Of a stretch of DNA of 24,406 nt, positions 15,455 through 24,256 are shown piece after piece. The notes beneath the pieces are model-generated. The model had not been told where the DNA came from. It worked only from the letters and a program-made list of their open reading frames with translations, and did no database searches. Within the stretch, counting starts at the first letter, position 1; each line of letters begins with the position of its first letter. A program made the position numbers and the translations under genes. The DNA lies in contig JAQCTH010000055.1 in NCBI GenBank assembly GCA_027686065.1, positions 1-24,406 of the forward strand, read 5' to 3'. The DNA comes from Clostridiaceae bacterium AF10-41 (GTDB taxonomy: Bacteria; Bacillota; Clostridia; Clostridiales; Clostridiaceae).

Positions 15455-15503
15455 AATATGTTAATAATTTTATATTTTTTTTATTTTAATTTCAGTATTT
15501 ACA

Positions 15504-15535
15504 AAAAAAATTCTGGCATAAGCCAGAATTTTTTT
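15504..15535 (-). terminator. Terminator downstream of mupG
   Basis: AAAAAAATTCTGGC (15504-15517) and GCCAGAATTTTTTT (15522-15535) are perfect complements around an ATAA loop, with U-runs on both strands. It lies about 20 bases after the mupG stop and separates mupG from EIIC. Confidence 0.93.
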
Positions 15536-15556
15536 AGACACTAGATTAAATATCGT

Positions 15557-16648
15557 CTATTCTTTTTGTTTAAATGAGAACTTACTCCATGGCTTTATAT
15601 AATCTAATAAGAATAATTCCTCTTTACTTATTTTTGCAACAACATTTGTTTTTCCAGTATTTTTCATATCCTTTAAAGCTATTTGTAGCTCTCCTGCATA
15701 TCTAGTGTATAAATCAGTATCAATTAAAATATCCCCTCTTTTTATATCTACCAAATTGTATGGTGGGAAGCTTTCTCCTTTATATTTAACTCTACTTTGA
15801 GTGCTTCTTGCCATATACTCTGAAGAATCCCCTCTATTAAAATGGAATTCTTCTAAAACTATTTTCTTATCTAAATCCCTTATATCCTCTATCAATTCAA
15901 CCGTAAACTCTAGCATATCTTTATTTAATTCACTTAATGCTTTAAGTTCTTCTTCACACGCAAATGCATTTGCTATTATTACATCATCGATTAAACCTGT
16001 TGCAAATAAGTGCTTAGCTTGGACTTCTATTGGCAAGTCTCTATGCATCTCTAATGTGCATAACCCTTCTGAAACTGGCCAAGGTCCATATTTTGCTGAA
16101 GGTGAATTAACAAAAGCTGCCGTTCTTATCCCTAACTCTTTAAACTGTTTACTTGAATGTATAAAATTATCATATGATAAACCTGTATATATATGTGGAT
16201 AAAAATTATGACATCCATATAGATTGTTTAAATTTGCCTTATATGAAAGTATATTATCTACATATTTCGTTCCGTTACTTATATTCAATTCTATTTTTAG
16301 TCCATATTCATTAAAAGTCATAACCGACTCTTCATATCCACTAAACCCCATATCAAGTCTTATGCCTGATAATCCAATTTCCTTAAATACTTTTAAATCA
16401 AATATAGATGCTTTAAGCTTATTAAATACATTTGGATCTATATCTGCTATAACTTCCATATCATATTCATTAGCTACACTTAATATTTCTTTAAACTCCT
16501 CTAATACAATATCAAGATCTTTATCGCTTGCAGAAATTAAACATGTAAAAATTCTTTTAAAATTATATTTTGCAGCAAGTCTTATATAATCCTTTATTTC
16601 ATTAACTGAAGAATTATTAGGATATATAGAAATTCCTAACTTATTCAT
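15557..16648 (-). CDS. mupG: MupG-family (DUF871) TIM-barrel protein, probable 6-phospho-N-acetylmuramidase
   Basis: 363 residues. The N-terminal two thirds is a TIM barrel starting LGISIYPNNSSVNEIKDYI, with KRIFTCLISAS, VIADIDPNVFNKL, LSGIRLDMGFSGYEE and NFYPHIYTGLSY. The last 110 or so residues form the small cyclophilin-like domain, with EFHFNRGDSSEYMARSTQSR. This is the DUF871 architecture. Characterised members hydrolyse MurNAc-6-phosphate-GlcNAc taken up by PTS. The ATG overlaps the EIIA stop by eight bases, so translation is coupled. In this operon it replaces the 6-phospho-beta-glycosidase expected beside a lactose/cellobiose PTS, and is the likely intracellular hydrolase of the imported sugar. 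The exact substrate is inferred, not shown. Confidence 0.85.
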   Translation of the reverse strand: MNKLGISIYPNNSSVNEIKDYIRLAAKYNFKRIFTCLISASDKDLDIVLEEFKEILSVANEYDMEVIADIDPNVFNKLKASIFDLKVFKEIGLSGIRLDMGFSGYEESVMTFNEYGLKIELNISNGTKYVDNILSYKANLNNLYGCHNFYPHIYTGLSYDNFIHSSKQFKELGIRTAAFVNSPSAKYGPWPVSEGLCTLEMHRDLPIEVQAKHLFATGLIDDVIIANAFACEEELKALSELNKDMLEFTVELIEDIRDLDKKIVLEEFHFNRGDSSEYMARSTQSRVKYKGESFPPYNLVDIKRGDILIDTDLYTRYAGELQIALKDMKNTGKTNVVAKISKEELFLLDYIKPWSKFSFKQKE

Positions 16649-16961
16649 TTTTACATTCCACCTTACTTACTTTTTCATGAAGGTCTATAATTTCTTCTGC
16701 TAAATCTTTTACTACTATAGATGTCATTAAATGATCTTGTGCATGCACTAATAATAATGATACTTCACTTCTATCTCCTGCTGCTTCCTTCTGAATTAAG
16801 CTAGTTTGTGTAGCATGGGCATCACCTAAAGTTTCTTTTGACTTTTCTAGTAATTCTCTTGCTTCATCAATTTGTCCAATTTTGGCTAATTGCATAGCTT
16901 CCATTGCATAGCTCCTAGCTTCACCACTAAAGACTATTAGATCCATTATAATTTTTTCCAT
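16641..16961 (-). CDS. PTS lactose/cellobiose family EIIA
   Basis: 106 residues from the ATG at 16959-16961, which has AAGGGG eight bases upstream. A GTG nine bases earlier would directly touch the ribosome site. It is the all-helical lactose-type EIIA. FSGEARSYAMEAMQLA lies near the start and LLVHAQDHLMTS near the end, where the first histidine (residue 73 from this start) is the phosphorylated one. It carries phosphate from HPr to EIIB. It follows EIIB by 26 bases and overlaps mupG by eight. Confidence 0.94.
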   Translation of the reverse strand: MEKIIMDLIVFSGEARSYAMEAMQLAKIGQIDEARELLEKSKETLGDAHATQTSLIQKEAAGDRSEVSLLLVHAQDHLMTSIVVKDLAEEIIDLHEKVSKVECKNE

Positions 16962-16987
16962 TGGCTCCACCCCTTTTATGTTTATTA

Positions 16988-17296
16988 CTACTTGCTACTA
17001 ATTAAAAGAGCTTGTTTTAAAACCTTATCCCCATTCATCGTTCCATAATCCACTGTATTAATTACCTCTACAGGAATTCCTAGTGGTTCAAATTTTGCTT
17101 TCATTTTATTCAATAAAAATCTAACTTGAGGTCCTAACAATAATACATCTATTTCATTTTCGTGCTTTTTTAGCTCTGCCTCTCCAACAGCTTTTATTGT
17201 ACAATCAACACCTTTAGCTTTAGCTGCTTCTTGCATCTTACTAACTAATAAGGATGTTGACATTCCAGCTGAACAAACAAGTAATATTCTTTTCAT
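16988..17296 (-). CDS. PTS lactose/cellobiose family EIIB
   Basis: 102 residues. It begins MKRILLVCSAGMSTSLLVSK, with the phosphorylated Cys8 in the family P-loop, then VLLLGPQVRFLLNKM and VDYGTMNGDKVL. It passes phosphate from EIIA to the incoming sugar at EIIC. It is the first gene of the EIIB-EIIA-mupG operon, with GGGAGG eight bases before the ATG and a sigma-54 promoter about 45 bases upstream. Confidence 0.95.
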   Translation of the reverse strand: MKRILLVCSAGMSTSLLVSKMQEAAKAKGVDCTIKAVGEAELKKHENEIDVLLLGPQVRFLLNKMKAKFEPLGIPVEVINTVDYGTMNGDKVLKQALLISSK

Positions 17297-17339
17297 TTAA
17301 ATTACCTCCCTATATATAATTCCTTACACTATATTACTA

Positions 17340-17356
17340 AGCAATTTTAATGCCAA
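17340..17356 (-). promoter_or_regulatory. Sigma-54 promoter of EIIB-EIIA-mupG
   Basis: On the minus strand TTGGCATTAAAATTGCT has GG (17353-17354) and GC (17341-17342) ten bases apart, almost the same as the EIIC promoter. Transcription would start near 17329, giving a leader of about 33 bases. Confidence 0.88.
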
Positions 17357-17441
17357 ATTTAATCTTATAAAATTATTATTTATTAACCTAGGAAAAAGCC
17401 CTTATTTAGTCATTTCTCAGTTACAGAAAGAAAATTTTTCA

Positions 17442-17464
17442 GTGTGTAATAGGCATTTACACAC
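17442..17464. promoter_or_regulatory. Upstream activator site of the EIIB promoter
   Basis: GTGTGTAA (17442-17449) and TTACACAC (17457-17464) form a perfect inverted repeat with a 7-base gap, centred 100 bases upstream of the -24 GG. A further half-site TTACACA (17496-17502) covers the stop codon of the activator gene. The half-site is the one found before EIIC. Confidence 0.68.
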
Positions 17465-17495
17465 TTTATAAAAAGTATATATGAGCTTTTTGATT

Positions 17496-20228
17496 TTACA
17501 CAGATGTTTTGTTGTTAATTACCATCTTTACTATGTGAGCCAATTCATTTTCTCCAATATTGATTTTATAATTTTCCTCTAAAATTTTTAAACATTGTTT
17601 AATAAGTATAAACTCTTTATTATTTGAATGCCTAAATTCATTTAACATAACAAAAGGAGTCTCTTTACCACCCTTAATTAATTTTTCTATTAAGAAGCAT
17701 GTATGAATCATTATCCCTATTTTTACTTCATGTATTAATTTAATATTTAGATGCTCTTCTATCTTAAGTAATACTTTTCTTATATTTCTTACAAGTTTAT
17801 ACGAATCTATATTATCTATTTGTTTTTCCATACTTTCAATTATTTTGTAATATTCTTCTTCTTGAGATATAAGCTTTTCTAAATCGTCTATCCCATCCCC
17901 TGATAATATTTTTGCTGCTGATATAAACGGTATATTAGGTACATAAGTATTCATTACTCCAACTATTGCAAGTATATTATATTTTTCACCTAAAGAATCT
18001 ATATTGCTGTAAAAATCATCTTTATCCAGTATATTAAGTGCATGAATTTTAATATTTAATTTATTATTCATGTTATTCTCTATTATTTCTTTCAACCTTT
18101 GAGCAGAACCATCTCCAGTAAAACAAGAGGTAATTACAATATTTTCTTTCCTATCAATTTTTGATGCCGCACCTTGAACCCCATATCTTTTTATCTCTAA
18201 ACAAGATTCATATATTTCTTTTAATCCTCTTCCATTTAAAGCCTTTCTTCCTGCTTCTATGACTAATAAGGTTGTAACCATATCAATAGTTTTTACATTA
18301 ATATCAGTTTCTTCTTTTATCATATCTGCAAAATTAGTTAAGGATCCCATATCTACCAAAAGAAAAACACCTTTACCTGTATGTATTTCTTTTATTTTTT
18401 TCATTGCAATTCTATACATATCCTCTGCTTTCATACTTAAAGGCATATCCAAGGCCTGAACATACTCTTCTCCGATTAAAGAATTAGCCACTTCTACCAT
18501 TGATGATGCTGTAGAATGACCATGCATTATAACTAAGACAGCTACTTTTTCATCCTTAATTTTATCTTTTTCATAAGGATTAGTTGCTAAAAACATAGTT
18601 ATATAACCAATTTCATCTAAAGGAACTTCAATACCAAAGCGTTTATCTATAATACTTGCAACTTCCATAGACACAATAAACTCTTTAGCATACTCTCCCC
18701 TTATAAAATTTAATTTAGGATGAAATATTTTTATCCCTTGTCTTATTCTCTCTAAACTTCCTTGAATATGAAGAGATAGTCCAAAATAAACCTTTTCATC
18801 ATATTCCCTATTTAACCTATTAGATGCAAACAAAAGAATTTCCTCTACTAAATCCACGATTTCCAAATCTACTACTTTTGATATTTCTTCTCTTCTAAAT
18901 CTTTCTGGTAAATCTCTTATATATTTTCTAAAGTATTTCTCTATATCTATATTTAAGATTTCATCGATTTCCTTTTCTTCTATTCCATCATTTTTTAGCT
19001 CTTCTATTTTCTGTTCAATTCTATCATAAAACATGGTACCCTCTTTAAATTCTTCTAAATTCTCCCCATCTTCAATTAATACAATTTTATTCTTATAAGA
19101 AAATTTAAGAACATCACCCATATTATTTAGAATTTCTTCTACTTCTTCTCTATATTCTTGTAACTTCATAAGGCCCATTTTTACCCTTTGATGTAAATCT
19201 TCTTGCTCAACTAATATATAATCTTTACTCTTTGCTTTATACTTTAAAAATGCCCTTGCACAGGAAAGTTGAATATCACTTTTTAATTGACCTATATTAT
19301 TGGGACAATCGTATAACAAAAACGATATTAAAGCATTCTTATTAAAATAAATACTTTTAGATACCCTCTTTGATTCATTCTCTATAAATTCTCTAAGTAA
19401 ATAATATCTTTCCTTTATATTTTTTTCTTTTAAAGATGGTAATGTTATAACCATTGGTATTCTTCTTGTAAATGTTTTAAGCAAAAAAGACTGTGGATCT
19501 TCAGTTGTAGCTGCTATAATTTGTGCCTCTACATGAACTAACTTTTCAGTATCTCCTAAAATCCTAAAATGGCCTTTATCTATATATGTAAATAGCATCT
19601 CTTGACCTTGTGGTGATAATCTATGAATTTCATCTAAAAATAATATACCACCATTGGCTTTTTTTAATAATCCATCTCTATCTGCGTCAGCTCCTGTATA
19701 TGCCCCTTTTTTCACACCAAATATCTGAGCCATAACTAACTGTGGATTATCAGCATAATCTGCACAATTAAACCTTACAAAAGGAGCTTCATTATTTATC
19801 ACGTTAGACTCTATTGCAAAATTATACATAGCTTCAGCGAACATCGATTTACCTACTCCAGTTTCCCCTAGAATCAAAGTATGCAAGCCATTTGGTGGAT
19901 ATAATATCGCCGCTTTAGCTTGTTGAATTGGCATTTGTAAGCTTAGCTTCGAACCTACTAAGGTATCTAGGGTATTTCTCTTAAGTTCTTTACTCTTTTT
20001 CTTAGGTTCAATATTTCCTTTTTTCTCTTTATCACCAGCGCAACTATATTTAACTGGATGCCCTTCACTTTTATTAATAACACCACTTTTATAAAGCTGA
20101 TTTAAATATCTGCTTACATTAGCTCTATCTAAGTTCATAAAAGTACTAAGCTCCATCGCTGTTATACTGTTGCTCCTTTTTACTTCTAATTCCTTTAAAG
20201 CATTATAAACTTCATTTATTTTACTCAT
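17496..20228 (-). CDS. LevR-type sigma-54-dependent activator with PRD and PTS domains
   Basis: 910 residues. Residues 1-65 are a winged helix-turn-helix. Residues 90-350 are the sigma-54 AAA+ domain, with Walker A GETGVGKS (121-128), GAYTGA (175-180, the sigma-54 contact loop, normally GAFTGA) and Walker B GGILFLDE (193-200). PRD1 spans about 455-555 with His487. An EIIA-Man-like domain spans about 560-690 (IMHGHSTASS, His569/His571). An EIIB-like segment with ITSCFTGDGSA is near 700, and PRD2 covers 800-905 with His842. Phosphorylation of these histidines by HPr or the PTS EIIs tunes activity in the family. The AGGAGG site is 14 bases from the ATG, a long spacing that suggests modest translation. 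It likely drives the two sigma-54 promoters beside it. Confidence 0.93.
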   Translation of the reverse strand: MSKINEVYNALKELEVKRSNSITAMELSTFMNLDRANVSRYLNQLYKSGVINKSEGHPVKYSCAGDKEKKGNIEPKKKSKELKRNTLDTLVGSKLSLQMPIQQAKAAILYPPNGLHTLILGETGVGKSMFAEAMYNFAIESNVINNEAPFVRFNCADYADNPQLVMAQIFGVKKGAYTGADADRDGLLKKANGGILFLDEIHRLSPQGQEMLFTYIDKGHFRILGDTEKLVHVEAQIIAATTEDPQSFLLKTFTRRIPMVITLPSLKEKNIKERYYLLREFIENESKRVSKSIYFNKNALISFLLYDCPNNIGQLKSDIQLSCARAFLKYKAKSKDYILVEQEDLHQRVKMGLMKLQEYREEVEEILNNMGDVLKFSYKNKIVLIEDGENLEEFKEGTMFYDRIEQKIEELKNDGIEEKEIDEILNIDIEKYFRKYIRDLPERFRREEISKVVDLEIVDLVEEILLFASNRLNREYDEKVYFGLSLHIQGSLERIRQGIKIFHPKLNFIRGEYAKEFIVSMEVASIIDKRFGIEVPLDEIGYITMFLATNPYEKDKIKDEKVAVLVIMHGHSTASSMVEVANSLIGEEYVQALDMPLSMKAEDMYRIAMKKIKEIHTGKGVFLLVDMGSLTNFADMIKEETDINVKTIDMVTTLLVIEAGRKALNGRGLKEIYESCLEIKRYGVQGAASKIDRKENIVITSCFTGDGSAQRLKEIIENNMNNKLNIKIHALNILDKDDFYSNIDSLGEKYNILAIVGVMNTYVPNIPFISAAKILSGDGIDDLEKLISQEEEYYKIIESMEKQIDNIDSYKLVRNIRKVLLKIEEHLNIKLIHEVKIGIMIHTCFLIEKLIKGGKETPFVMLNEFRHSNNKEFILIKQCLKILEENYKINIGENELAHIVKMVINNKTSV

Positions 20229-20425
20229 ATTTTTTAATCATGCCTCCTAATGTAAACTTTTATATCAAAAATAAATGATGTATATGTTTTCAACTTAACT
20301 ATTTTACTTAATTAGCTTTATTAATTTTATAAAACAAGATTATAATTACTTTATTAGTTGAACCATATATATGCTATTAATTCTAACATACAATTAATTA
20401 TTTTACATTATTAATATTAAAAAGC

Positions 20426-20463
20426 AAAAAAGTCTATCTTCATATATATTTAAGATAAACTTT
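20426..20463 (-). terminator. Terminator downstream of copA
   Basis: AAAGTCTATCTT (20429-20440) and AAGATAAACTTT (20452-20463) pair over 12 positions with one G-U on the minus strand. The 11-base loop is followed by a run of six U residues. The rest of the 298-base gap (20229-20526) holds the presumed but unidentified promoter of the activator gene. Confidence 0.78.
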
Positions 20464-20526
20464 CTTACTTTTTAATTATTTACATTTTTATTTTTATACT
20501 AATATTTATATAATTTTTTTCATAAA

Positions 20527-22962
20527 CTAGATATTAGATTCGAATTTTCTAAGCCTTAATGCATTTAATAATACGGATACTGAACTTAAACTCATAGCTC
20601 CGGCCGCTATCATTGGATTTAATAGTGGACCTCCAAAGATATGAAGAACCCCCATGGCTACCGGTATCCCTAATACGTTGTATGCAAATGCCCAGAAAAG
20701 ATTTTGTTTTATATTATTTATAGTAGCTTTACTCAATTGTATTGCTTTTATAACATCTAGTAAATCACTTTTCATTAATACAATGTCTGCAGATTCTATA
20801 GCTACATCTGTTCCTGAACCTATTGCTATTCCTACATCTGCTTGAACCAATGCTGGCGCATCATTAATTCCATCTCCAACCATAGCAACCTTTTTATTTT
20901 CGCTTTGCAATTTTTTAACTTCATTTGATTTATCTTCTGGTAAAACTTCTGCTAACACAATATCAATTCCAACTTCCTTAGCTATTGCTTTTGCTGTTTT
21001 TTCATTATCACCAGTTATCATTGCTACTTTTATTCCCATATTATGAATAGCTTTTATAGCTTTTTTGCTATTTTCCTTTACTGTATCTGCAACTGCTATA
21101 ATACCTTTTATTTGATTATCTATAGCTAAAAACATAGGAGTTTTTCCTTCTTCTGCTAGCTGGTTAGATTTATTTTCTAAATCTCCTAAATCTATTCCAC
21201 TTTCAACCATTAACTTTTTATTTCCTAGTAAAATAATAATATTTTCTATTTTTACTTCTATACCATGTCCAGGTATCGCTTTAAAATCTTCTATATTTTT
21301 CAATTTAATATCTTTTTCTTCTGCAGCTTTTACTATGGCTTCACCTAGGGGATGCTCTGATCCCTTTTCTGCACTAGCAGCTAATGTTAAAATTTCTATT
21401 TCGCTTATCCCTTGTGTTATTATATTAGTTACTTTTGGTTTTCCTTCTGTTATAGTTCCTGTTTTATCAAAAACTATAGTTTGAACTTTATATGCAGTTT
21501 CTAGTGCTTCTCCACCTTTTATTAGAACTCCATTTTCAGCTCCTTTTCCAGTTCCCACCATAATTGCTGTAGGTGTTGCTAATCCTAATGCACACGGACA
21601 TGCTATAACTAAAACTGCTATAAAAATAGTTAATGAAAATACTGCTGATTCACCTGATATATACCAAGCTAAAGCTGCTATAACAGCTAATCCTATCACA
21701 GTTGGTACAAAATATGCTGATATTACATCTGCAAGTTTTGCAATTGGCGCCTTTGTTCCTTGAGCATCTTCAACTAATTTTATTATTTGCGCAAGTGCTG
21801 TATCATCTCCAACTTTAGTAGCTCTATATTTTATAAAACCTGTTTTATTAATACTTGCTCCTATTACCTTGCTTCCTATACTTTTTTCAACTGGAATACT
21901 CTCCCCTGTAAGCATGGATTCATCTATTGATGTATTACCTTCAACAACTTCTCCATCTACAGGTAACTTTTCTCCAGGCTTTACAATTACTATATCTGAA
22001 ACCTTCACTTCTTCAATAGGAATGGTAAGTTCATTTCCATTTCTAATAATATTAGCAGTCTTAGGCGCTAACCCCATAAGTTTTTTAATAGCTTCTGAAG
22101 TCTTTCCTTTTGATACTGCTTCTAAATATTTTCCTAAAGTTATTAACGCAAGTATTACCGCTGCTGATTCAAAATATAAATGCATTGCATAGTCATGATC
22201 TCCCATATTTATTTTATATATAGCAAATATTCCATAAACCACTGCTGCTGATGTTCCTATAGCTATTAAAGAATCCATATTAGGACTTAATTTAAATAAA
22301 TTTTTAAAACCTATCATATAAAACTTATATCCCACTATTATCACAGGTACAGTTAATACAAGTTGTATTATTGCAAAATTCAAAGGATTCATCATAGGAT
22401 CAATAATTTGCGGTAAATGCATTCCTGCCATATGTCCCATTGTTATTATTAGTAATGGAACTGTAAATATAATAGATAAAATAAATCTATACCAAAGCTT
22501 CTTATGCTCGGGAATATTTTTTTCCAGACCATCTTTCTTTTCTTCCACTATTAATTTATATCCTGCTTTTTCTACTATATTTTTTAAATCATTAACAGAT
22601 ATTTTATTTTCATCAAAAGTTATATTTAGTTTTTCTGTAGCAAAATTTACTGATGAATTTACAACCCCATCAGCCTTTTTAGTGACTCTTTCAACTCTAT
22701 TTGCACAAGCTGAACATGTCATTCCTTCAACTTTAAAGCTATAATTCTTAGTGTTTTTTTCTACTCCGTATCCTGCTTTTTCAATAGCCTTTTCAATATC
22801 AGAACTATTTACTTTATCATTATCATATTGAACACTCAAGGTTTCTGTAGCGAAATTAACATTTGCTTTATCTACACCTTCAAGTTTATTTATTACTCTT
22901 TCAACTCTACTTGCACAAGCAGTACATGTCATACCTGATATTTTAACTTTTTCTATTTTCAT
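20527..22962 (-). CDS. copA: CopA, copper(I)-exporting P1B-type ATPase
   Basis: 811 residues. Two N-terminal heavy-metal domains carry GMTCTAC (Cys13, Cys16) and GMTCSAC (Cys83, Cys86). The core has TGES (352-355, phosphatase loop), the membrane metal site CPC (455-457), the phosphorylated Asp499 in DKTGT, SEHPLG, and GDGINDAP. In the last helices, AFAYNVLG and [11 protein letters not shown] supply the Tyr-Asn and Met-x-x-Ser-Ser residues that mark Cu(I) transporters (P1B-1). It pumps Cu+ out of the cytoplasm. The ATG has GGAGGG five bases upstream. It stands alone, without an adjacent csoR, copY or copZ, but with a CsoR-like operator at its promoter. Confidence 0.96.
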   Translation of the reverse strand: MKIEKVKISGMTCTACASRVERVINKLEGVDKANVNFATETLSVQYDNDKVNSSDIEKAIEKAGYGVEKNTKNYSFKVEGMTCSACANRVERVTKKADGVVNSSVNFATEKLNITFDENKISVNDLKNIVEKAGYKLIVEEKKDGLEKNIPEHKKLWYRFILSIIFTVPLLIITMGHMAGMHLPQIIDPMMNPLNFAIIQLVLTVPVIIVGYKFYMIGFKNLFKLSPNMDSLIAIGTSAAVVYGIFAIYKINMGDHDYAMHLYFESAAVILALITLGKYLEAVSKGKTSEAIKKLMGLAPKTANIIRNGNELTIPIEEVKVSDIVIVKPGEKLPVDGEVVEGNTSIDESMLTGESIPVEKSIGSKVIGASINKTGFIKYRATKVGDDTALAQIIKLVEDAQGTKAPIAKLADVISAYFVPTVIGLAVIAALAWYISGESAVFSLTIFIAVLVIACPCALGLATPTAIMVGTGKGAENGVLIKGGEALETAYKVQTIVFDKTGTITEGKPKVTNIITQGISEIEILTLAASAEKGSEHPLGEAIVKAAEEKDIKLKNIEDFKAIPGHGIEVKIENIIILLGNKKLMVESGIDLGDLENKSNQLAEEGKTPMFLAIDNQIKGIIAVADTVKENSKKAIKAIHNMGIKVAMITGDNEKTAKAIAKEVGIDIVLAEVLPEDKSNEVKKLQSENKKVAMVGDGINDAPALVQADVGIAIGSGTDVAIESADIVLMKSDLLDVIKAIQLSKATINNIKQNLFWAFAYNVLGIPVAMGVLHIFGGPLLNPMIAAGAMSLSSVSVLLNALRLRKFESNI

Positions 22963-22976
22963 TTTTACCCTCCTTC

Positions 22977-22997
22977 ACCACCCCCCAGGGGTGTGGT
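22977..22997. promoter_or_regulatory. copA: CsoR-like copper operator
   Basis: An imperfect palindrome ACCACCCCCC-A-GGGGTGTGGT, striking for its C/G runs in very AT-rich DNA, lies just downstream of the predicted copA start point. It resembles the GC-rich inverted repeats bound by CsoR repressors, which release DNA when they bind Cu(I). It does not look like the TACAnnTGTA CopY box. Confidence 0.7.
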
Positions 22998-23005
22998 ATA
23001 ATTTT

Positions 23006-23033
23006 ATTATACTATTTCTCTTTATAATGTCAA
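23006..23033 (-). promoter_or_regulatory. copA: Sigma-A promoter of copA
   Basis: On the minus strand TTGACA (23028-23033) and TATAAT (23006-23011) are both perfect consensus with a 16-base spacer. Transcription would start near 22999, directly at the edge of the CsoR-like palindrome, as expected for a strong promoter held shut by a repressor. Confidence 0.88.
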
Positions 23034-23283
23034 TAACAATTCTCATTAATTAATATAATATTATTTTTACCAATACATTAAAAAAATTAATCTAGAAAAT
23101 TTAAATAAAAGTTCTAAATTAATTTTTTATAATTCTATATATTCTTAAAGTTATTTTTCATCTTCAATATATACATTTTCTATGTATTGGTCTAATTTAT
23201 ATATTATCTATATGTTTATTATCTAGAATTATTTGATTTGTATACTTCAAATATAGTTTCTAAAATTATTATTTTTATTAAAA
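23034..23283. other. Non-coding AT-rich gap between copA promoter and lipoprotein terminator
   Basis: No gene, promoter or structured element could be supported in this 250-base stretch. It has very low GC and several short TCTAGAA-like words, which look like chance in such DNA. Confidence 0.6.
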
Positions 23284-23310
23284 TAATAAAGCCACCTATA
23301 AATAGGTGGC
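23284..23310 (-). terminator. Terminator of the lipoprotein gene
   Basis: GCCACCTAT (23291-23299) and ATAGGTGGC (23302-23310) make a GC-rich stem of eight or nine pairs with a tight loop. It is followed on the minus strand by a U-rich TTTATTATTTT run, about 10 bases after the stop. Confidence 0.85.
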
Positions 23311-23320
23311 TAAAATATTA

Positions 23321-24193
23321 CTACTTAACTGAATCTAAAACATCTTGTACAGCTTTTACATAAGTTCCAACTTTAATTGATACTCCTGATACTGCATCTG
23401 TATTTCCATCGTCATTAGTTAATTTAACTTTTGAAAGGTCAAAGTTATTTTTAACTATGAATTCTTCTAATAATGCCATTTGTTCATGCCAATGTTTAGC
23501 TTCTCCTTCTTTCATTACATACTTACCTTCTTCAGAAGCCTTTTTCTTCATTGAACCGTCTTCTTGCTTAACATCAACATTAACTGATACTGGTTTTCCA
23601 TGGTTAAATACAACTTTTGTAACTACCATGTCTTTTTTTGCTCCACTTGGATCATATGGAGTTTCTGCTATTTTAGCTCCAGTAAATCCACTTTCTAATT
23701 CTTTACCTTCTTTAACTGCGTCTAAAACTTCTTTAACTGTATTTACATATGCACCAACCTTAATTGATACTCCTGATACTGCATCTGTATTTCCTTCTGC
23801 ATTAGTTAATTTAACCTTAGATACATCAACCTTATTTTCATTTAAGAAGGCTTCTAACAACTCCATTTGCTCTCCCCAGTTCTTAGCTTCTCCTTCTTTC
23901 ATTACGTAATTACCTTTTTTAGCTTCTTCTTTCTTCATTGTGCCATTTTCTTGACGCACATCAATTGAAACCTTTACTGCTTCTCCGTCTTTAAACTCAA
24001 CCTCTGTAACTACAACATCACCTTTTTTACCTGTTGTATCATATAATGACTCATAAGTTTTTGTTCCTGTGAATTTACTTTGTTGGTTTGAAGTTGAACC
24101 ATTATTATTTGAATTTGAAGTTTCCTTACTTCCACATCCAACTAATAATGCCATTGATACTAAACATATAGCTATAATTTTTTTTGATTTCAT
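23321..24193 (-). CDS. Lipoprotein with two tandem FMN-binding-like domains
   Basis: 290 residues. A signal peptide ends in lipobox LLVGC, so Cys20 is the lipidated residue of a surface lipoprotein. An Asn/Ser linker follows, then two homologous domains (about 41-165 and 169-290). Each has a YVMKEGEAK(N/H)W segment and ends NTDAVSGVSIKVG. The pattern resembles FMN_bind proteins and Listeria PplA, a two-domain flavin lipoprotein of extracellular electron transfer. In FMN_bind domains the flavin is attached to Thr in D-x-x-S-G-A-T. Here both copies read DAVSGVS, with Ser143 and Ser272 in that place, so flavinylation is uncertain. AAGGGGG lies eight bases before the ATG. A single-gene unit with its own promoter and terminator. 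Confidence 0.85.
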   Translation of the reverse strand: MKSKKIIAICLVSMALLVGCGSKETSNSNNNGSTSNQQSKFTGTKTYESLYDTTGKKGDVVVTEVEFKDGEAVKVSIDVRQENGTMKKEEAKKGNYVMKEGEAKNWGEQMELLEAFLNENKVDVSKVKLTNAEGNTDAVSGVSIKVGAYVNTVKEVLDAVKEGKELESGFTGAKIAETPYDPSGAKKDMVVTKVVFNHGKPVSVNVDVKQEDGSMKKKASEEGKYVMKEGEAKHWHEQMALLEEFIVKNNFDLSKVKLTNDDGNTDAVSGVSIKVGTYVKAVQDVLDSVK

Positions 24194-24227
24194 AAAATTA
24201 TCCCCCTTAAATGAAATTTACAAGATA

Positions 24228-24256
24228 ATTCTATACTGACTTTGTAATTTTTTCAA
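24228..24256 (-). promoter_or_regulatory. Sigma-A promoter of the lipoprotein gene
   Basis: On the minus strand TTGAAA (24251-24256) and TAGAAT (24228-24233), five of six matches each, are 17 bases apart. The start of transcription would be near 24221, about 28 bases before the ATG. Confidence 0.75.

Larger units (their letters stand above)
15148..15503 (-). other. Control region of the EIIC gene
   Basis: This 356-base stretch has no gene. Reading towards EIIC it contains the TGTGTAA-type repeat cluster (15385-15454), the -24/-12 promoter (15306-15322) and an untranslated leader of about 145 bases. The leader has two weak inverted repeats, ACATAAA/TTTATGT near 15261-15285 and ACTGAT/ATCAGT near 15208-15238. 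No convincing riboswitch or antiterminator was seen. Confidence 0.6.

Noticed and set aside
20229..20425. Promoter of the sigma-54 activator gene
   Set aside because: Several AT-rich hexamers look like a -10, but none pairs with a fair -35 at 16-18 bases, so no site is called.
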